Shown one piece after another: positions 1 to 10,829 of a DNA stretch of 64,000 bases (position 1 is the stretch's first letter; each line of letters begins with the position of its first letter). A program made the position numbers and the translations under genes. A model generated the notes under the pieces. That model was not told where the DNA came from and did no database searches. It saw only the letters and a program-made list of their open reading frames with translations. Source of the DNA: Shewanella oneidensis MR-1 (lineage in GTDB: Bacteria > Pseudomonadota > Gammaproteobacteria > Enterobacterales > Shewanellaceae). Location of the stretch: assembly GCF_000146165.2 (NCBI RefSeq), contig NC_004347.2:4387029-4451028 (forward strand). The letters run 5' to 3'.

Positions 1-218
1 TACTCACGCAGCTTCAAACAGAAACGCTCCCAATCCTTACCGCAATTGAAGTTAAAGTCAACCCGAGATTAGCATTGTATGACGCAAAGCCGAAACAGAC
101 GCATAAACAACTCAGTCCTGCTGCTGCGGAACATATTGCTGCGCTTGCAGAAAATGTGAGCGGAACACTAGGCGAAAAACTAAAACGGCTGGCCAATTTG
201 GCCAGCCGTAATAAGTAA
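1..218 (+). CDS. dciA: DciA-like (DUF721) protein, 3' end only
   Basis: An open frame enters from the window edge (codons begin at base 3) and stops with TAA at 216-218. The visible residues include IEVKVNPRL and LSPAAAEHIAALAE, which resemble the C-terminal part of the DUF721 family. DciA is the replicative-helicase loader of bacteria that lack DnaC, and in gammaproteobacteria it often lies beside lpxC and secA. The gene converges on lpxC with only 13 bp between the stops, and its last codons contain the hairpin used as the lpxC terminator. Only about 71 codons are visible, so the family call is moderate. Confidence 0.6.
   Translation, partial: LTQLQTETLPILTAIEVKVNPRLALYDAKPKQTHKQLSPAAAEHIAALAENVSGTLGEKLKRLANLASRNK
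174..207 (-). terminator. Rho-independent terminator of lpxC / dcw cluster
   Basis: A perfect 10-bp stem (GGCTGGCCAA / TTGGCCAGCC, 187-207, one-base centre) is followed on the minus strand by a T-rich run (GTTTTAGTTTTT). It lies 25 bp past the lpxC stop and inside the 3' end of the convergent DciA-like gene. On the plus strand there is no T tract, so it serves the minus-strand transcript best. Confidence 0.75.
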
Positions 219-231
219 ACAGCAAACGCGA

Positions 232-1152
232 TTAGGCGAAAACCACACCGCCAGGCACAGTAAAACTGACGGGAGCATCGGCTTCTTTCTCAAAGCTCAC
301 TAACTCCCACGCATCCTGCTGCGCCAATAAGGCACGTACTAACTGGTTATTCAGAGCATGACCCGTTTTATAGGCAGTAAACTCACCAAGAATGGCGTGT
401 CCTGCCACGTAGAGATCACCAAACGCATCTAAAATTTTGTGCTTAACGAACTCATCCTCATAACGCAGGCCGTCGGGGTTGAGGACGCGATATTCATCAA
501 GTACAACTGCGTTTTCCATGCTGCCACCTAATGCTAGGTTATTCGCACGCAGATACTCAATATCACGCATAAAACCAAAAGTACGAGCGCGGCTAATGTC
601 TTTAACAAAAGCTGAAGTAGAGAAGTCCATCACCACATGCTGTTGGCTGCGAGCAATTTCGGGGTGAGCAAAGTCAATTTTAAAGTTGACTCTAAAACCT
701 TTAAAAGGCTTGAGCTCGGCCCACTTATCACCGTCTTCAACACGCACAGGGCGTTTAATCTTTAAGTACTTCTTAGGTGCAGACTGCTCTTTAATACCCG
801 CAGACTGAAGTAAGAAGACAAATGGGCTCGCACTACCATCCATAATTGGGATTTCAGGGGCGTCCACCTCGATTACGGCGTTATCAATGCCTAAACCCGC
901 TAAGGCTGCAAACAAATGCTCAATAGTCGAAATACGAATACCTTCGTCATTGACAAGTGCCGTGCACATCGTGGTTTCGCGAACTTGTTCCGCCTTTGCA
1001 GGAATAGCAACGGCAGGACTCATATCGGTACGCACGAGTACGATCCCTGTATTAACTGGTGCGGGCATAATGCTCAAAGTGACTTTATTGCCAGAGTGCA
1101 AACCGACTCCGGTAGCTTTCACCATTTTTTGAACAGTTCTTTGAAATATCAT
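232..1152 (-). CDS. lpxC: UDP-3-O-acyl-N-acetylglucosamine deacetylase LpxC
   Basis: Zinc-dependent deacetylase of the first committed step of lipid A synthesis, acting in the cytosol. The 306-aa length matches the E. coli enzyme. The zinc ligands fall at H79 (STIEHLFA), H238 and D242 ([11 protein letters not shown]), with the catalytic-site H265 in YKTGHALN, the same numbering as E. coli. ATG start. It is the last gene of the dcw cluster, separated from ftsZ by about 180 bp that may hold its own promoter. In E. coli LpxC is controlled mainly by proteolysis through its C-terminal tail; here the tail ends in hydrophobic residues (GGVVFA). Confidence 0.97.
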   Translation of the reverse strand: MIFQRTVQKMVKATGVGLHSGNKVTLSIMPAPVNTGIVLVRTDMSPAVAIPAKAEQVRETTMCTALVNDEGIRISTIEHLFAALAGLGIDNAVIEVDAPEIPIMDGSASPFVFLLQSAGIKEQSAPKKYLKIKRPVRVEDGDKWAELKPFKGFRVNFKIDFAHPEIARSQQHVVMDFSTSAFVKDISRARTFGFMRDIEYLRANNLALGGSMENAVVLDEYRVLNPDGLRYEDEFVKHKILDAFGDLYVAGHAILGEFTAYKTGHALNNQLVRALLAQQDAWELVSFEKEADAPVSFTVPGGVVFA

Positions 1153-1230
1153 TCAGTTACCCGTTTAGATTTCAATAATTAAGCCTAATATTTGCACACG
1201 CAGCGGCAGCAAAACGACCACATAGGTAAT

Positions 1231-1255
1231 ACATGGTAACATAAGTTGACCATGT
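1231..1255. repeat. Inverted repeat in the ftsZ-lpxC gap
   Basis: ACATGGT at 1231-1237 is mirrored by ACCATGT at 1249-1255, with an 11-bp spacer. It sits in the 179-bp gap upstream of lpxC, where a promoter for lpxC would be expected. It could be an operator or simply a weak hairpin. No regulator is identified. Confidence 0.35.
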
Positions 1256-1331
1256 CATACAAATGTCGTCATTGGATGGTATTGCCGATAAAGCAACACG
1301 CCACCCGATACGCTGGACTCAAATACCTGTT

Positions 1332-2519
1332 TTAGTCAGCTTGCTTACGCAAAAATGCTGGGATATCTAAGTAATCCAATTCATGCTTCGTTGAAGGCGC
1401 GGGCGCAGGAGCTGGTGCTGGCGCTGCGGGTAATACGTTACCCTTTGGCGCCGCGTAGCTCACATGGGTTGCTTCTTCGACATAAGCTTCAACTTTTGGT
1501 TCCACAACGACTGGCTCTGGACGAGGCGCAGGCTTAGAAACCAATTGAATATCTGGACGCTTTTCAGCACCTATACCCGTTGCAACTACAGTTACACGTA
1601 GTTCGTCGCTCATTTCTGGGTCGATAACCGCCCCCACAACCACGGTCGCATTGTCAGATGCATAAGCTTTAACATGGTTACCGACAGTTTCGAATTCTTC
1701 GATGCTCATGTCCATACCCGCAGTAATGTTAACTAACACACCACGTGCACCGGCTAAGTCGATGTCTTCTAATAACGGACTGGCGACAGCAGCTTCTGCA
1801 GCTTCTTCTGCACGGTCTTCACCACGCGCAACACCCGTACCCATCATGGCATTACCCATTTCGGACATAACGGTTTTCACGTCCGCAAAGTCGACGTTAA
1901 TCAGACCTGGACGAGTAATAAGCTCAGCAATACCTTGTACTGCGCCAAGTAACACGTTATTCGCTGCGGCAAACGCATCGAGTAATGAAGTTCCACGGCC
2001 CAATACTTTTAATAATTTTTCGTTCGGGATCGTGATTAACGAATCCACGTGCTTGGCGAGCTCGGCGATACCTTGCTCAGCATAAGCCATACGCTTTTTG
2101 CCTTCGAATGGGAACGGCTTAGTCACTACCGCAACGGTCAAAATACCTTCTTCGCGGGCAATTTGTGCCACAACAGGTGCAGCACCAGTACCAGTACCAC
2201 CGCCCATACCAGCCGCGATAAAGATCATGTCTGAACCTTTAATCGCTGCGCGAATGTTCTCGCGATCTTCTTCCGCCGCAGCACGACCCACTTCAGGGTT
2301 GGCGCCCGCGCCGAGACCTTTAGTGACATCGCGACCTAATTGAATCGTTGAGCCAGCACCAGATTTACGTAGCGCCTGTGCGTCTGTATTGGTAACGACA
2401 AACTCAACACCTTCAATGTTGTGTTTGACCATATGTTCGACAGCGTTACCGCCGCCGCCGCCAACGCCGATGACTTTAATCACCGCGTCGTCTGAGTGAG
2501 TGTCCATGATCTCAAACAT
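1332..2519 (-). CDS. ftsZ: Cell division protein FtsZ
   Basis: Tubulin-like GTPase that polymerises into the Z ring at midcell. The tubulin signature GGGTGTGA is at residues 106-113, and the T7 synergy loop NVDFADV has N207, D209 and D212 as in E. coli. A variable linker contains an (AP)n repeat near residues 367-375. The conserved C-terminal peptide [15 protein letters not shown] is the binding site for FtsA and ZipA. 395 aa against 383 in E. coli, the difference being in the linker. It follows ftsA by 27 bp. Confidence 0.98.
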   Translation of the reverse strand: MFEIMDTHSDDAVIKVIGVGGGGGNAVEHMVKHNIEGVEFVVTNTDAQALRKSGAGSTIQLGRDVTKGLGAGANPEVGRAAAEEDRENIRAAIKGSDMIFIAAGMGGGTGTGAAPVVAQIAREEGILTVAVVTKPFPFEGKKRMAYAEQGIAELAKHVDSLITIPNEKLLKVLGRGTSLLDAFAAANNVLLGAVQGIAELITRPGLINVDFADVKTVMSEMGNAMMGTGVARGEDRAEEAAEAAVASPLLEDIDLAGARGVLVNITAGMDMSIEEFETVGNHVKAYASDNATVVVGAVIDPEMSDELRVTVVATGIGAEKRPDIQLVSKPAPRPEPVVVEPKVEAYVEEATHVSYAAPKGNVLPAAPAPAPAPAPSTKHELDYLDIPAFLRKQAD

Positions 2520-2546
2520 TGTCTGATCTCCGTGTTGCCTGCGTTA

Positions 2547-3782
2547 TTAAAATTCACCCTTAAACCAGCTTTGGACCCGATTCCAAGCACTGGTAACCCC
2601 TTGACGCTCAGGACGCTCAAATTGACGCTCAAGCACCCGTCTCGCACCATAATGGAGCAATCCTACCCCTGTGGAGTAAATAGACTGATCCACGTATTCG
2701 TATAACCCTTTAACTGGCAATGGTGAGGCGACGCGAACCGGCATACCAAAGGTTGCCTCCGCGATGTCCACCACGCCTTGAATCGACGCCGTACCGCCTG
2801 TTAGCACGATACCAGCGGCGATTTGATCTTCTAAACCACTGTCTTTTAGCTCCTTGAGCACTAACTCAAACAGCTCTTGATATCTCGGCTCAACCACTTC
2901 GGCCAAGGTATGGCGCGACATGCTACGCGATGGACGACCACCGACCGAGGGCACTTCGATACTGTCTTCACGGCTCACCATAGAACTGCGCGCACAGGCG
3001 AATTGCACTTTAATTTGTTCAGCATGTGACGATGGCGTGCGGAAAATCTTCGCAATATCGTTGGTCACTTGGTTACCCGCAACCGGCACAACCGCACAGT
3101 GACGCAGCGCGCCATTGGTATACACGGCAATGTCCGTCGTGCCACCGCCAATATCGACAATACAAACACCTAAGTCTTTTTCATCGAAGGTCAGTACCGC
3201 ATCCGCCGAAGCAATGCCAGAGAACACTAAGTCATCGACCTTCAAGCCACAACGCTCGACACTCTTAGTAATGTTCTTGGCCATATCATTGGCGCAGGTC
3301 ACTATGTGTACCTTGGCTTCCATTCGCATGCCTGACATACCGATAGGGCTACGAATGCCATCTTGTACGTCGATAGCATATTCCTGTGGTAGCACGTGCA
3401 GAATCCGACGCTCCGTTGGGATTTTCACCGAACGCGCGGTATGGATCACGTTGTCGACGTCTTCTTGTGTCACTTCTTCATCGTTAATCGACACCATGCC
3501 ATTTTCGTTTTGGCAGGCGATATGTTTACCGGAAATACTCAGGTAAACCGATGATACTTGGCAATCTGCCATTAATTCCGCTTGATCGAGCGCACGTTGT
3601 ACACTGCGCACGATGGAGTCTAAATCGTTAACGCCACCCTTATCCATGCCCCTTGAGGGGTGGTTACCAAGGCCGACTATGCTGATTTCGCCATCGGGCA
3701 GAACTTCGCCTATGATCACTGCGACTTTAGAGGTTCCTATGTCCAATCCGACGATCAGATTTCTATCTTGGTTTTTCGTCAT
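2547..3782 (-). CDS. ftsA: Cell division protein FtsA
   Basis: Actin-fold ATPase that tethers FtsZ filaments to the inner membrane and recruits later division proteins. The 411-aa protein starts with the phosphate-1 loop (IVGLDIGTSKVAVIIGE) and has a phosphate-2 motif (CIVDIGGGTTDIAVY). It ends in an amphipathic, basic and aromatic helix (WNRVQSWFKGEF) that acts as the membrane-targeting sequence in this family. Its start overlaps the end of ftsQ by 20 bp, suggesting translational coupling. Confidence 0.97.
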   Translation of the reverse strand: MTKNQDRNLIVGLDIGTSKVAVIIGEVLPDGEISIVGLGNHPSRGMDKGGVNDLDSIVRSVQRALDQAELMADCQVSSVYLSISGKHIACQNENGMVSINDEEVTQEDVDNVIHTARSVKIPTERRILHVLPQEYAIDVQDGIRSPIGMSGMRMEAKVHIVTCANDMAKNITKSVERCGLKVDDLVFSGIASADAVLTFDEKDLGVCIVDIGGGTTDIAVYTNGALRHCAVVPVAGNQVTNDIAKIFRTPSSHAEQIKVQFACARSSMVSREDSIEVPSVGGRPSRSMSRHTLAEVVEPRYQELFELVLKELKDSGLEDQIAAGIVLTGGTASIQGVVDIAEATFGMPVRVASPLPVKGLYEYVDQSIYSTGVGLLHYGARRVLERQFERPERQGVTSAWNRVQSWFKGEF

Positions 3783-4563
3783 TAATTATCGGCTCTCTTG
3801 TTTGTGCATCGCCCCAGCCTACGGCCAACCCTGTGTCGTAGCGCAAATCCACTCTGGCAATGGGTTTATCTTGTTTCGCCAGTAATGGGTAAACTGTGAT
3901 AAACCTTTGTATCCTTGCCATTTTATCCTCTCGACCTAGGTCTAAAACAATACCGTTACCTAGTGTCGCATGCCACGCATGGCGTGGCGTTAAATTCAAA
4001 CTTGCTAAGGTAAAGCCATTAATCTTCAATAGCGAGTTAACCTGCGCATAGGCGGTTAACACTTCAGTGCCCATATCATCTGGCCCTGATAAATGCGGCA
4101 GATGTTCCAGCTCAGGGTGCGATGGCGCTTCAAACACTTCGCCATGCACATTAAGCCAAGCGGTACCATTCCAATGGGCGGCCGGTTGCTGCTCTTGCAA
4201 ATACACCCTGAGTTTCGCTGGCCATTCACGTCTGACTGATGCGCGATACACCCAAGGTAAAGCTTCTAACGCCTGTTGCACTAAGGTTATATCTGCGCTG
4301 AAAAAACTCCGTTGCATTAAATCCTGTAGTGCAATTTGTATATCTTTATCAGTGGTGTAAGTCCGTTCACCTTTAATAGCGACAGCTTCAATGGGCAAGG
4401 TGCTGGCATCATTTAAAAACTTATGCAGCAGGTAGCCGCCAAACACAAAACTACCAATGACTAACGATAAAAAACCAATCCCACTCCACAGGTACCAATT
4501 AACCTGTGACTTCCTCGCCCGCCAGTGTCGCCTCTTATCACTCCAAGACACGTTTGTTTCCAC
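3763..4563 (-). CDS. ftsQ: Cell division protein FtsQ
   Basis: Bitopic inner-membrane protein of the FtsQLB complex, which links early divisome proteins to septal peptidoglycan synthesis. A short basic cytoplasmic tail is followed by one membrane segment (about residues 24-46), a POTRA domain (from about LPIEAVAIKGERTY) and the periplasmic beta domain. The longest frame opens with GTG at 4563, but a second GTG at 4551 has a better-placed GGTGGA ribosome site, so the true start may be 4 codons later. The 99-bp gap to murC holds no ddl gene. Confidence 0.93.
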   Translation of the reverse strand: METNVSWSDKRRHWRARKSQVNWYLWSGIGFLSLVIGSFVFGGYLLHKFLNDASTLPIEAVAIKGERTYTTDKDIQIALQDLMQRSFFSADITLVQQALEALPWVYRASVRREWPAKLRVYLQEQQPAAHWNGTAWLNVHGEVFEAPSHPELEHLPHLSGPDDMGTEVLTAYAQVNSLLKINGFTLASLNLTPRHAWHATLGNGIVLDLGREDKMARIQRFITVYPLLAKQDKPIARVDLRYDTGLAVGWGDAQTREPIINDEKPR

Positions 4564-4662
4564 CTTTCAACGACACTACTAAAAACCACAGAAAATCGGC
4601 CATTATATAGCGCTAAAGCCTCGGGTCAAATTTCCTTTAAACCTGAGGAGTCACGCGATACA

Positions 4663-6129
4663 TCAAGGTTTTACCTCAGTTGTAGCTCCGGTACTAAAAC
4701 CCAATTCAGAAGCTGCCAACTTGCGCGACAAAGCGCCTATATTACCCGCACCTTGGGTCAACAATAAATCCCCCTCCTGCAACACATCAGGCAGCACTTC
4801 AGCTAACTGCTCAGGGCTGGCAATAAAGATGGGGTCCAATTGTCCACGAAGACGAATTGAGCGGCATAACGCCCGACCATCCGCGCCAGGAATGGGTGCT
4901 TCGCCCGCGCTGTATACGTCGAGTAATAACAGGCAATCGACCTGTGACAACACTTCAATAAAGTCTTCGTACAAGTCACGTGTACGCGTATATCGATGTG
5001 GTTGATAGGCCATCACTAAACGTTTTTCTGGCCAGCCTGCACGAGCCGCTTTAATGGTCGCCGCCACTTCACTCGGGTGATGACCATAGTCATCCACCAA
5101 CATCACTTCGCCCTTTGGCGTGGCGAACTTACCTAAGTGCTGGAAACGACGGCCAATACCTTGGAATTCAGCTAAGGCTTGAATGATGGCACTGTCATCG
5201 ATTTCATCTTCTGTCGCTACGGCAATCGCCGCCAATGCATTTAATACATTGTGCTGGCCTGGCAGGTTGAGCAGCAGATCCAAATCTTCTTTACCTTTAC
5301 GTCTTACCGTAAAGCGGCATTGATGCCCTTGCTGACTGAAATTGAGCGCCTGCACGTCAGCATCGTCTCTAAAACCATAGGTCACAATATGGCGACTGAT
5401 ACGTGGCATTATCTCACGCACAACAGGATCATCAATACAGACGACCGCCACACCATAGAATGGCAGGTTATGCAGAAAGTCAACGAAGGTTGATTTGAGC
5501 TTTTCAAAGTCACCGCCATAGGTATCCATATGATCAGCTTCGATATTTGTCACCACACTAACCATAGGCTGTAAGTGCAGGAAGCTCGCATCGCTCTCAT
5601 CCGCCTCGGCAATGAGATAGCGACTGGTACCTAAACGGGCATTAGTACCCGCACTATTGAGCAAACCGCCAATCACAAACGTCGGATCACGCCCCGCTTG
5701 ACCATACAAACTGGCAATCAAACTGGTTGTAGTGGTTTTACCATGAGTGCCCGCAATCGCTACACCATGGCGGTAACGCATCAACTCAGCTAGCATTTCG
5801 GCGCGGCGAACGATAGGAATACGCAGTTCTTTTGCCGCAATAATCTCTGGATTTTGGGGATTAATCGCCGTCGATACCACCACCACATCGGCTTGCTGCA
5901 CGTTATCAGCGCCATGACCGATATGAATTTTCGCGCCCAAGAGACAGAGTCTATCGGTCACTGCATTTTGCGCGATGTCAGAACCACTGACAACATAGCC
6001 TTCGTTTACTAATACTTCAGCGATCCCGCCCATGCCCGCGCCGCCAATGCCGACGAAATGAATACGCTTAATCCGGCGCATTTCAGGGATCATACTTCTT
6101 AGCTGTAAGTATCTTTCTGTCTTTGTCAT
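4663..6129 (-). CDS. murC: UDP-N-acetylmuramate--L-alanine ligase MurC
   Basis: Mur ligase adding L-Ala to UDP-MurNAc in the cytosol, the first step of stem-peptide assembly. The N-terminal Rossmann motif [18 protein letters not shown], the ATP loop [11 protein letters not shown] and the central-domain motif [10 protein letters not shown] are all visible. I chose the ATG at 6129 (488 aa) because AGGA precedes it at good spacing and it lies 2 bp after the murG stop; an upstream GTG at 6159 would sit inside murG. Confidence 0.96.
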   Translation of the reverse strand: MTKTERYLQLRSMIPEMRRIKRIHFVGIGGAGMGGIAEVLVNEGYVVSGSDIAQNAVTDRLCLLGAKIHIGHGADNVQQADVVVVSTAINPQNPEIIAAKELRIPIVRRAEMLAELMRYRHGVAIAGTHGKTTTTSLIASLYGQAGRDPTFVIGGLLNSAGTNARLGTSRYLIAEADESDASFLHLQPMVSVVTNIEADHMDTYGGDFEKLKSTFVDFLHNLPFYGVAVVCIDDPVVREIMPRISRHIVTYGFRDDADVQALNFSQQGHQCRFTVRRKGKEDLDLLLNLPGQHNVLNALAAIAVATEDEIDDSAIIQALAEFQGIGRRFQHLGKFATPKGEVMLVDDYGHHPSEVAATIKAARAGWPEKRLVMAYQPHRYTRTRDLYEDFIEVLSQVDCLLLLDVYSAGEAPIPGADGRALCRSIRLRGQLDPIFIASPEQLAEVLPDVLQEGDLLLTQGAGNIGALSRKLAASELGFSTGATTEVKP

Positions 6130-6131
6130 AC

Positions 6132-7220
6132 CTATCCTTTCTCGGCGAGAGCAATACACACTTGGGCCACCTGTTCGGTCGCATCCAACACGGCAACATC
6201 TCTCGCTCTTTGGCCCATACGGGCTAATTCTGCTCTGTCATTGGCGAGTAACTGTAATTTACTCACCAGCTTATTCACGTCCAAGATGGCCTGTGGCAAT
6301 AGGAAAGCTGCGCCAGCCTCAACCAACACTTGAGCGTTACGGGTTTGGTGATCATCCACCGCATGGGGATAAGGCACCAAAATACTAGGAAGTCCCACCG
6401 CCGCTAACTCGGATACCGTCAGCGCGCCGGCGCGGCACAATACCACATCAGCCCAACGATAGGCGGCTTCCATATCATCAATAAATTCGGCAACATTGAC
6501 GCCACCATCTTGTCCTTGCTGTTGATAAGCGGACTTGACCCCAGCCAGATTATCCTTACCTACTTGATGCCAAACGGTAATCGACTGCTGTTTACTCAGC
6601 GCGGCCACCACTTCGGGCATTAAATCGTTAAAGACTTTAGCACCTAAGCTGCCGCCCACAACCAACACCTTTAGCGCCTCATCTGCAGTTTGCTTAGGCT
6701 CGCCGCCTAAGGCAATCAACTCACGACGAATGGGATTGCCCACGACTTTCGCCTTCACTTGGGTGAAGGTATTTTTAAAGGCACACAGCACTTGGCTAGC
6801 AATCCGCGAGAGCAGCTTATTAGTCATTCCCGGTATAGCATTCTGCTCATGTAGCACTAAGGGCACACCCGCTAATTTAGCCGCCACACCACCAGGGCCA
6901 CTAGCAAAACCGCCCATGCCAAGCACCACATCGGGTTTAAACTCAGCAATTACGGCTTTAGCTTGCAAAATAGAGCGCACCACTTTAAAAGGCGCAGCCA
7001 ATTTACGTACTAAGCCATTGCCACGCACACCCTTGATGTCGATAAAATCAATATCGAAGCCATACTGAGGTACTAAGCGCGCCTCCATACGGTCAGCCGT
7101 ACCTAACCAACGCACTTGCCAACCTTGCTGCGCTAAATACTTTGCCACCGCAAGCGCCGGAAACACATGTCCTCCCGTGCCGCCTGCCATGACTAAAATA
7201 CGTTTACCCGCGTCGGTCAT
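6132..7220 (-). CDS. murG: MurG, lipid II synthase (GlcNAc transferase)
   Basis: Family GT28 glycosyltransferase that adds GlcNAc to lipid I on the inner face of the inner membrane. The glycine loops [19 protein letters not shown] and [12 protein letters not shown] are present, as is the donor-site region [36 protein letters not shown]. The ATG at 7220 gives 362 aa, close to the 355 aa of E. coli. It overlaps the ftsW stop by one base (TAATG), typical of coupled translation. Longer in-frame starts would lie inside ftsW. Confidence 0.96.
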   Translation of the reverse strand: MTDAGKRILVMAGGTGGHVFPALAVAKYLAQQGWQVRWLGTADRMEARLVPQYGFDIDFIDIKGVRGNGLVRKLAAPFKVVRSILQAKAVIAEFKPDVVLGMGGFASGPGGVAAKLAGVPLVLHEQNAIPGMTNKLLSRIASQVLCAFKNTFTQVKAKVVGNPIRRELIALGGEPKQTADEALKVLVVGGSLGAKVFNDLMPEVVAALSKQQSITVWHQVGKDNLAGVKSAYQQQGQDGGVNVAEFIDDMEAAYRWADVVLCRAGALTVSELAAVGLPSILVPYPHAVDDHQTRNAQVLVEAGAAFLLPQAILDVNKLVSKLQLLANDRAELARMGQRARDVAVLDATEQVAQVCIALAEKG

Positions 7221-8431
7221 TACTTCAATCTCCCTTGCACGGCCTGAACTAAACTCATGCGCCGTTCGTAATCGATGCGCAGCAATGTCATTGCTGCCGC
7301 TGTCATGACCCATAGACTACTACCGCCGTAACTCACAAAGGGCAGTGTTAACCCTTTAGTGGGTAACATACCAATGCTTGCGCCCACGTTAACGACGGTC
7401 TGGAAACAGATCCAAATCCCAATGGCATAGGCCAGATAACCTTCGAAGGCTTTGTCCATCACCAGGCATAAATTGCCCAGACGAATGGCTCTCAATGCCA
7501 CAAACAACAACACGGATAACACCGCGATAATGCCGATAAACCCTAACTCTTCACCAATCACGGCAAAGATAAAGTCGGTATGCGCCTCAGGAAGGTATTC
7601 CAACTTTTGGATACTGTTGCCAAGTCCCTGACCAAGCCAATCGCCACGGCCATAGGCCATCAGTGATTGCGTTAACTGATAACCACTGCCAAACGGGTCT
7701 TGCCAAGGGTCTAAAAATGATGTCACCCGGCGCATACGGTAAGGCTCGAGTAAAATCAGTGCCACGAAGGCCAAGATGCCCGCAAAAATCAGTGCGAAGA
7801 AGTCCAGCAACCGCGCACCAGCAAGGAACAGTAATCCCACAGTGCCAACAAACAGCACCACAACTGTCCCTAAGTCGGGTTGCATCAAAATCAAAATCGC
7901 GTAAATCGCAAATACTGCAATCGGCTTGTAGAAGCCTTTTGCATTTTCACGCACTTCCTGATGACGACGTACCAAATAACCCGCCATATACACAGAAAAC
8001 GCAAATTTCGCGACCTCCGCGACCTGAATACGGATCGGTCCGAGTGATAGCCAACGTGTCGCCCCGTTAACTGTGGTACCCACAGCTAATACCGCCAGCA
8101 GCATAAAAAACACTACCAGCAACATGATTGGGCTCATGCGTTGCCACGTCTGCATATCCACCCTAAGGACAAATGCGGCAATAATTAAACATCCCAACAA
8201 ATAACCCACATGGCGGGTCATAAAATGGAATGGATTGCCGGTCAGCGTTTGCGCCTCAGGCATAGAGGCTGACATCACCATCACAAAACCAAAGCCAATC
8301 AAGGACAAAACAGCCGTGAGCAAAGCCCGATCGTATAATTGCACGCCCGGGACTTCGGTATCACGTTGCCAGTTGGGCAGTGCATGCAGCACTCGTCCAA
8401 ACAGGCTAAGCTGTCTTGTATCACTCGCCAT
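7220..8431 (-). CDS. ftsW: Septal peptidoglycan glycosyltransferase FtsW
   Basis: SEDS-family polytopic membrane protein that polymerises lipid II at the septum together with FtsI. About ten hydrophobic segments are visible. The large periplasmic loop contains the motif around YLPEAHTDFIFAVIGEELG, and the C-terminal SEDS signature is NVGASIGMLPTKGLTLPFVSYGGSS. I chose the ATG at 8431 (403 aa), preceded by GTGGAG; it overlaps the murD end by 11 bp. A longer reading frame to 8530 would run well into murD. Confidence 0.95.
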   Translation of the reverse strand: MASDTRQLSLFGRVLHALPNWQRDTEVPGVQLYDRALLTAVLSLIGFGFVMVMSASMPEAQTLTGNPFHFMTRHVGYLLGCLIIAAFVLRVDMQTWQRMSPIMLLVVFFMLLAVLAVGTTVNGATRWLSLGPIRIQVAEVAKFAFSVYMAGYLVRRHQEVRENAKGFYKPIAVFAIYAILILMQPDLGTVVVLFVGTVGLLFLAGARLLDFFALIFAGILAFVALILLEPYRMRRVTSFLDPWQDPFGSGYQLTQSLMAYGRGDWLGQGLGNSIQKLEYLPEAHTDFIFAVIGEELGFIGIIAVLSVLLFVALRAIRLGNLCLVMDKAFEGYLAYAIGIWICFQTVVNVGASIGMLPTKGLTLPFVSYGGSSLWVMTAAAMTLLRIDYERRMSLVQAVQGRLK

Positions 8432-9740
8432 CGAGTTGCTCCACTTGGCTTCTAAAATCATCGCCACGGGCCATAAAGTTGCTGTACATATCAAGGCTTG
8501 CACACGCGGGCGACAACAACACAATATCACCCGAGGTAGCTAATTGAGCTGCCTTGGCAACGGCTGCCGCCATAGAATCAACCTTGATAGCACCTTCCTT
8601 CAACGCGGCAATTTTATTGCCATCGCGACCTAAGGTAATAAGGTGAGTCACTTTTGTTAATGGCTCTTCAAGCGGGCTGAAATCCGCGCCCTTACCATCG
8701 CCACCGGCAATCAAAATAATGTCACCGAGGTGATCACTTAATCCATCAAGCGCCGCGACGGTGGCGCCCACATTGGTCGCCTTAGAATCGTTCACATAGG
8801 TGACACCACCTTTGACACCAACCACTTCGCAGCGGTGGGAAAGTCCCGTAAAGGTGCGAGCCACGTTGGCCATCACTTGTTTATCCACGCCCACGGCATA
8901 GACCAGCGCCATGGCAGCAAGTAAGTTGGCATGGTTATGACTGCCAATCAGCGACACTTCAGTGATCGGCATGATTTCACTGTGACCATGATAAATCTTA
9001 CTGTCACAAATGCCCCACTCATCACCCTCAGGCGGCGCTAAACCAAAGCTGTTTTGGTTCATGGGTTCAGTTGGAATAGTCAGCGCATCATCACGGTTAA
9101 AAATGATGGAACGACTTTGATGGTACAGACGCAGCTTAGCCTTACGATAGGCATCCATATCGCTGTATCTGTCCATGTGATCTTCCGTCACGTTTAAGCA
9201 GGTTGAGGCAACGCAGTTCAAGCTATGGGTGGTTTCAAGTTGGAAACTCGATAACTCAAGCACAAAAATATCAGCATTCTCTTTCAGCAAATCCAGCGCC
9301 GGAATACCAATATTGCCGCCCACGGCAACAGCAATGCCCGCTTCTCGCAGCATTTCACCCACTAAGGTGGTCACTGTCGTTTTGCCATTTGAGCCCGTAA
9401 TCCCAATCACACAAGGTTTACGATCGGCAATCTCACGGGCAAACAGTTCAACATCTCCAATCACTTCAATGCCCATATCCAGTGCAGCGCGCACTTCGGG
9501 GGTATTCATCGCAATCCCAGGGCTGATAATGATTTGCGTCGCCTGCACTAGGTAGCGGCAATCAAATCCGCCAGCAATCAACTTCACCTCAGGGAATGAG
9601 CTTGCCAGCGTCTCGGCGCCTGGGGGCTGGCGACGGCTATCCATCACCAACGGCGTAATGCCTTTTCCACACAAATAGCGCACTACCGAAAGCCCAGTGG
9701 CTCCCAACCCTAATACTATGTGTGAATACTGACTTTGCAT
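8421..9740 (-). CDS. murD: UDP-N-acetylmuramoylalanine--D-glutamate ligase MurD
   Basis: Mur ligase adding D-Glu to UDP-MurNAc-L-Ala. It shows the N-terminal nucleotide-binding fold (IVLGLGATGLSVVRYL), the ATP loop ITGSNGKTTVTTLVGEM and the conserved YVNDSKATN motif of the central and C-terminal domains. The ATG at 9740 gives 439 aa (E. coli 438) and has AAGG upstream; a TTG two codons earlier is less likely. It starts 6 bp after the mraY stop. Confidence 0.96.
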   Translation of the reverse strand: MQSQYSHIVLGLGATGLSVVRYLCGKGITPLVMDSRRQPPGAETLASSFPEVKLIAGGFDCRYLVQATQIIISPGIAMNTPEVRAALDMGIEVIGDVELFAREIADRKPCVIGITGSNGKTTVTTLVGEMLREAGIAVAVGGNIGIPALDLLKENADIFVLELSSFQLETTHSLNCVASTCLNVTEDHMDRYSDMDAYRKAKLRLYHQSRSIIFNRDDALTIPTEPMNQNSFGLAPPEGDEWGICDSKIYHGHSEIMPITEVSLIGSHNHANLLAAMALVYAVGVDKQVMANVARTFTGLSHRCEVVGVKGGVTYVNDSKATNVGATVAALDGLSDHLGDIILIAGGDGKGADFSPLEEPLTKVTHLITLGRDGNKIAALKEGAIKVDSMAAAVAKAAQLATSGDIVLLSPACASLDMYSNFMARGDDFRSQVEQLDGE

Positions 9741-9746
9741 GAGCAA

Positions 9747-10829
9747 TTACCTTAACTTCAACGTGGCTAAGCCGAGTAAAACTAAGAAAATAGAGATAAT
9801 CCAAAAGCGCACGATCACGCGCGGTTCCGGCCAACCTTTTAACTCGTAGTGGTGATGGATAGGCGCCATGCGGAAGATCCGCTGTCCACGTAATTTGTAA
9901 GAACCGACCTGCAAAATCACTGACACGGTTTCCATCACAAACACACCGCCCATGATCACTAAGAGGATTTCTTGGCGAACTAATACAGCAATCGCTCCCA
10001 AGGCCGCACCTAAAGAGAGTGAGCCCACATCGCCCATAAAGACTTGTGCTGGATAAGTGTTAAACCACAAAAAGCCTAAACCTGCGCCCACAATCGCGGT
10101 ACAAACGATCACCAGCTCGCCAGAGCCAGGTAAATGCGGAATATGCAGGTAATTAGCAAACTGAGCATGGCCCGACAGATAAGCTATCAGCGCAAATGCT
10201 GCAGCCACCATCACAGTTGGCATAATCGCAAGACCATCGAGACCGTCGGTTAAGTTCACCGCGTTGCTAGAACCCACAATGGTGAAGTAAGCCAATACGA
10301 TAAACACCGCGCCCAGTTGCGGCATCACATCTTTAAAGAAGGGCACCACTAATTGCGTTTCACCAGGGTTAGCGGCTGTAGTGTAAAGAAAAAAGGCAAT
10401 GATCAAGGCCGCTAAGGATTGCAGAATATACTTCCAGCGCGCAATCAATCCCTTAGTATCTTTACGAACCACTTTGCGATAATCATCAATAAAGCCAATC
10501 ATGCCGAAGCTGCCCAATACAAACAGCATCACCCACACATAGCGGCTACCAAGATCGCCCCATAACAGCACACTGAGAAAGATGGCGCCTAAAATAAGCA
10601 GGCCACCCATAGTGGGCGTTCCGCGCTTACTAAAATGCGATTCAGGCCCATCATTACGCACCACTTGGCCAATTTGCATCAACTGCAAGCGCTCGATAAG
10701 TTTAGGACCCCACCATAAGCTAAACATTAATGCGGTTAACAAGCCTAAAATGGCTCGAAATGTCACATAGGAAAATACGTTAAACCCCGTATGAAATCGG
10801 GTTAAATACTCGGCCAGATACACCAGCAT
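9747..10829 (-). CDS. mraY: Phospho-MurNAc-pentapeptide translocase MraY
   Basis: Polytopic inner-membrane enzyme that transfers phospho-MurNAc-pentapeptide to undecaprenyl phosphate, making lipid I. The 360-aa length equals that of E. coli. Signature motifs include [24 protein letters not shown] with the catalytic Asp pair, [13 protein letters not shown], and the [19 protein letters not shown] region with the His triad near the C-terminus. The ATG follows the murF TAG with no gap. Confidence 0.97.
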   Translation of the reverse strand: MLVYLAEYLTRFHTGFNVFSYVTFRAILGLLTALMFSLWWGPKLIERLQLMQIGQVVRNDGPESHFSKRGTPTMGGLLILGAIFLSVLLWGDLGSRYVWVMLFVLGSFGMIGFIDDYRKVVRKDTKGLIARWKYILQSLAALIIAFFLYTTAANPGETQLVVPFFKDVMPQLGAVFIVLAYFTIVGSSNAVNLTDGLDGLAIMPTVMVAAAFALIAYLSGHAQFANYLHIPHLPGSGELVIVCTAIVGAGLGFLWFNTYPAQVFMGDVGSLSLGAALGAIAVLVRQEILLVIMGGVFVMETVSVILQVGSYKLRGQRIFRMAPIHHHYELKGWPEPRVIVRFWIISIFLVLLGLATLKLR

